NCBI GenBank assembly: GCA_023259235.1
Contig: JAHFQQ010000161.1
Location: forward strand, 1-7,884
Direction: 5' to 3'
DNA: 7,884 nucleotides
Source of the DNA: Polaromonas sp.
GTDB taxonomy: Bacteria > Pseudomonadota > Gammaproteobacteria > Burkholderiales > Burkholderiaceae_C
The notes under the pieces are model-generated. The model was not told the DNA's origin and searched no databases. It worked only from the letters and a program-made list of their open reading frames with translations. The translations under genes were made by a program, and so were the position numbers. Shown piece after piece: positions 7,008 to 7,884 of this stretch (positions are counted from its first letter, which is position 1; the number at the start of each line of letters is the position of its first letter).

Positions 7008-7123
7008 GAAATTCTGGCTATGTATGAGTTAAGTGTTGAACCGTGTTTGTAGCTATGGAGGCTCAACAGCTCTCCCTCTGGGAGAGTTGGTTGCAACAAC
7101 TAACTCATACAGAGCCGAAATTC
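7008..7123. repeat. 116-bp imperfect palindrome with 35-nt arms and inner hairpin
   Basis: The left arm 7008-7042 and right arm 7089-7123 are each 35 nt and are reverse complements at 30 of 36 aligned columns, with one single-base gap in each arm. The core GTATGAGTTA (7022-7031) matches TAACTCATAC (7101-7110) perfectly. The 46-nt centre holds a second stem CTCTCCC (7070-7076)/GGGAGAG (7080-7086) with loop TCT, extendable by three pairs including a G-T wobble. The ends do not match integron attC core sites. A MITE-like element or a structured RNA are both possible; no flanking target duplication is evident to me. Confidence 0.65.
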
Positions 7124-7164
7124 TTTATCGAGTTTTGCTGCCAGAAAGTCTTGCACTGCATTTG

Positions 7165-7204
7165 AATGCGAAGAGACTGCGGCGTTCCGGGCTTGATGCC
7201 GGGC
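7165..7204 (+). repeat. Repeat copy A, inverted relative to the fdxA 3' end
   Basis: AGAGACTGCGG at 7172-7182 is the exact reverse complement of 7305-7315. The match continues to 15 of 17 (7172-7188 against 7315-7299). After a poorly matching gap it resumes as GCTTGATGCCGG here against GCTGATGCGG in the other copy. On the outer side GAATGCGA resembles GAGCGCGA in the fdxA coding end. The two copies face each other. Confidence 0.45.
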
Positions 7205-7262
7205 CGCCCGCTGAAAGCCATGAATCGATAGCGCGGGCATCGCTCCAGCAGACGATGTCTGG

Positions 7263-7295
7263 GCTGATGCGGACGGATTTTCCATCCGCATCAGC
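7263..7295. terminator. Strong hairpin downstream of fdxA, possible 3' end
   Basis: GCTGATGCGGA (7263-7273) pairs perfectly with TCCGCATCAGC (7285-7295). After one mismatch, GGA (7275-7277) pairs with TCC (7281-7283) around a TTT loop. It starts 19 nt beyond the fdxA stop. Neither strand has a T-run after it, so it is either a non-classical terminator, an mRNA-protecting hairpin, or part of the surrounding repeat element. Confidence 0.45.
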
Positions 7296-7320
7296 TATGT
7301 AACCCCGCAGTCTCTATTCG
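7270..7320 (-). repeat. Repeat copy B, overlapping the fdxA stop codon
   Basis: The leftward-reading partner of the repeat at 7165-7204. Its AGAGACTGCGG (7315-7305) includes two bases of the fdxA TAG stop (7316-7314), and it continues into the adjacent hairpin at 7263-7295. The arrangement would let the 3' end of the fdxA message fold back on its downstream region. Confidence 0.45.
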
Positions 7321-7640
7321 CGCTCCAGCAGGGCGAATTTGTCCTTGACATCGGACCACGACTCCGCATCGGGCAGCGGGTCCTTTTTAGCCACGATGGA
7401 TGGCCACTTCACCGCCAACTCGGCATTGAGCTTCACGTAATGCCGCATGTTGCCCGGCACATCGCCCTCATCAAGGATTGCCTCGACCGGGCACTCCGGC
7501 ACGCACACCGCGCAATCGATGCACGCATCCGGATCGATAACCAGGAAATTCGGGCCCTCGCGAAACGCATCTACAGGACAGACTTCGACACAGTCGGTGT
7601 ACTTGCACTTGATGCAAGCCTCTGTAACGACAAAAGTCAT
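7314..7640 (-). CDS. fdxA: 7Fe ferredoxin FdxA ([3Fe-4S][4Fe-4S], Azotobacter FdI type)
   Basis: A soluble 108-residue electron carrier with two clusters, strongly matching the Azotobacter ferredoxin I family over its full length. Cysteines counted with Met1 are 9, 12, 17, 21, 40, 43, 46 and 50. By analogy with FdI, Cys9, Cys17 and Cys50 bind the [3Fe-4S] cluster, and Cys21, Cys40, Cys43 and Cys46 the [4Fe-4S] cluster. The motifs are CIKCKYTDCVEVCP and CIDCAVCVPECP. The extra non-ligand Cys24 of Azotobacter FdI is Ala25 here. The C-terminal extension (LNAELAVKWPSI, KKDPLPDAESW) is typical of the family. A clear ribosome binding site (AAAAGGAG, 7655-7648) lies 7 nt before the ATG. It follows the partial gene to its right by 33 nt and may be cotranscribed with it. 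Its redox partner is not visible. Confidence 0.95.
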   Translation of the reverse strand: MTFVVTEACIKCKYTDCVEVCPVDAFREGPNFLVIDPDACIDCAVCVPECPVEAILDEGDVPGNMRHYVKLNAELAVKWPSIVAKKDPLPDAESWSDVKDKFALLERE

Positions 7641-7673
7641 TTTTTCACTCCTTTTAAAGGATGTTACACCCGC

Positions 7674-7884
7674 TTATGCGACGGTTTTTTCCGGTCTACG
7701 AATGACGGGCTTCTTGGTCCCGGACGCGCAACCGCTAGCCGACGTATCGCATGGTTCAGCAATTTTCTTGACACCAATGGCCGACCAGCGACGGCGAGGA
7801 ACGACCTCGATGAAACCTTCCTGTCCCGCTGTCGGCGGGATCGGCTTGCCATCGGCAATCAATTTTTCGATGCGTCGCAAGCCA
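7674..7884 (-). CDS. C-terminal fragment of an unrecognised protein
   Basis: An open frame enters from the right edge and ends with TAA at 7676-7674; the last 69 complete codons are visible. The first part (LRRIEKLIADGKPIPPTAGQ, then EGFIEVVPRRRWSAIGVKKI) looks like a structured, charged end of a soluble protein. The tail after EPCD is Ser/Thr/Lys-rich, with two Cys, and is probably disordered. There is no membrane segment. I do not recognise the family. The close spacing to fdxA (33 nt) in the same direction suggests an operon, possibly with a redox enzyme that uses the ferredoxin, but that is only context. The overlapping frame at 7664-7858 is judged a shadow. Confidence 0.55.
   Translation of the reverse strand, partial: GLRRIEKLIADGKPIPPTAGQEGFIEVVPRRRWSAIGVKKIAEPCDTSASGCASGTKKPVIRRPEKTVA

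Larger units (their letters stand above)
6935..7313. other. Intergenic region rich in inverted repeats, no convincing gene
   Basis: About 380 bp between the leftward chr pair and leftward fdxA. A rightward open frame (7033-7302, GTG start, 89 codons) has no ribosome binding site, no recognisable domain, and runs through palindromic DNA, so it is probably not a gene. A perfect TATAAT at 6962-6967 faces right without a clear -35. The content is several nested inverted repeats, listed separately. The region could be a mobile-element remnant (MITE- or REP-like) or a structured transcript. Confidence 0.6.

Noticed and set aside
7008..7123. Possible integron attC site
   Set aside because: GTTAAGT does match a GTTRRRY core, but it sits in the left arm rather than at the right end, and no RYYYAAC partner is placed correctly.
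7033..7302. Rightward 89-codon open frame in the intergenic gap
   Set aside because: GTG start without a ribosome binding site, no recognisable domain, and it runs across palindromic DNA.
7241..7331. Direct repeat CGCTCCAGCAG at 7241-7251 and 7321-7331
   Set aside because: Only 11 bp, with no matching flanks; plausible by chance in GC-rich DNA and partly fixed by coding in fdxA.
7664..7858. Second leftward open frame upstream of fdxA
   Set aside because: It overlaps the better frame that enters from the window edge; its Arg/Ser-rich translation looks like a shadow.

Overview
The window looks like a chromosomal segment of a GC-rich Gram-negative proteobacterium, most likely a betaproteobacterium. 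The basis is the codon use, the RND/membrane-fusion pair, and a FdxA ferredoxin very like the Azotobacter/betaproteobacterial 7Fe type. The species cannot be named from the sequence. There are no rRNA or tRNA genes, no CRISPR array and no intact insertion sequence.

Region 1 (1-5700) is a rightward cluster with a divergent partner. At the left edge the first 37 codons of a leftward gene encode a signal peptide; its position suggests an outer-membrane efflux protein, but the rest lies outside the window. A very AT-rich divergent promoter/operator (about 120-195) separates it from five rightward genes. These are an ArsR-family repressor with the paired cysteines of the BigR/SqrR/YgaV sulfur sensors, an RND membrane fusion protein (4-nt overlap with the repressor), an AcrB-type RND pump of 1068 residues, a small DUF2892 (YgaP-like) membrane protein ending in the FCP motif, and an OsmC-type thiol protein. 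The likely reading is a tripartite efflux system switched on by persulfide, polysulfide or oxidant stress, encoded with two thiol-chemistry accessory proteins. The pump's cargo is unknown. This is the most interesting system in the window.

Region 2 (5701-6934) is convergent to region 1, separated by a shared hairpin. It is a leftward pair of short CHR-domain proteins overlapping by ATGA: a two-gene, split-type ChrA chromate transporter.

Region 3 (6935-7313) is a 0.38-kb gap without a convincing gene but with unusually dense inverted symmetry. It holds a 116-bp element with 35-nt imperfect arms and an inner hairpin, two head-to-head copies of a roughly 40-bp repeat (one running into the fdxA stop codon), and an 11-bp perfect hairpin downstream of fdxA.

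Region 4 (7314-7884) is leftward: fdxA, a 7Fe ferredoxin with a strong ribosome binding site, preceded by the C-terminal end of a gene I do not recognise, cut by the window edge.
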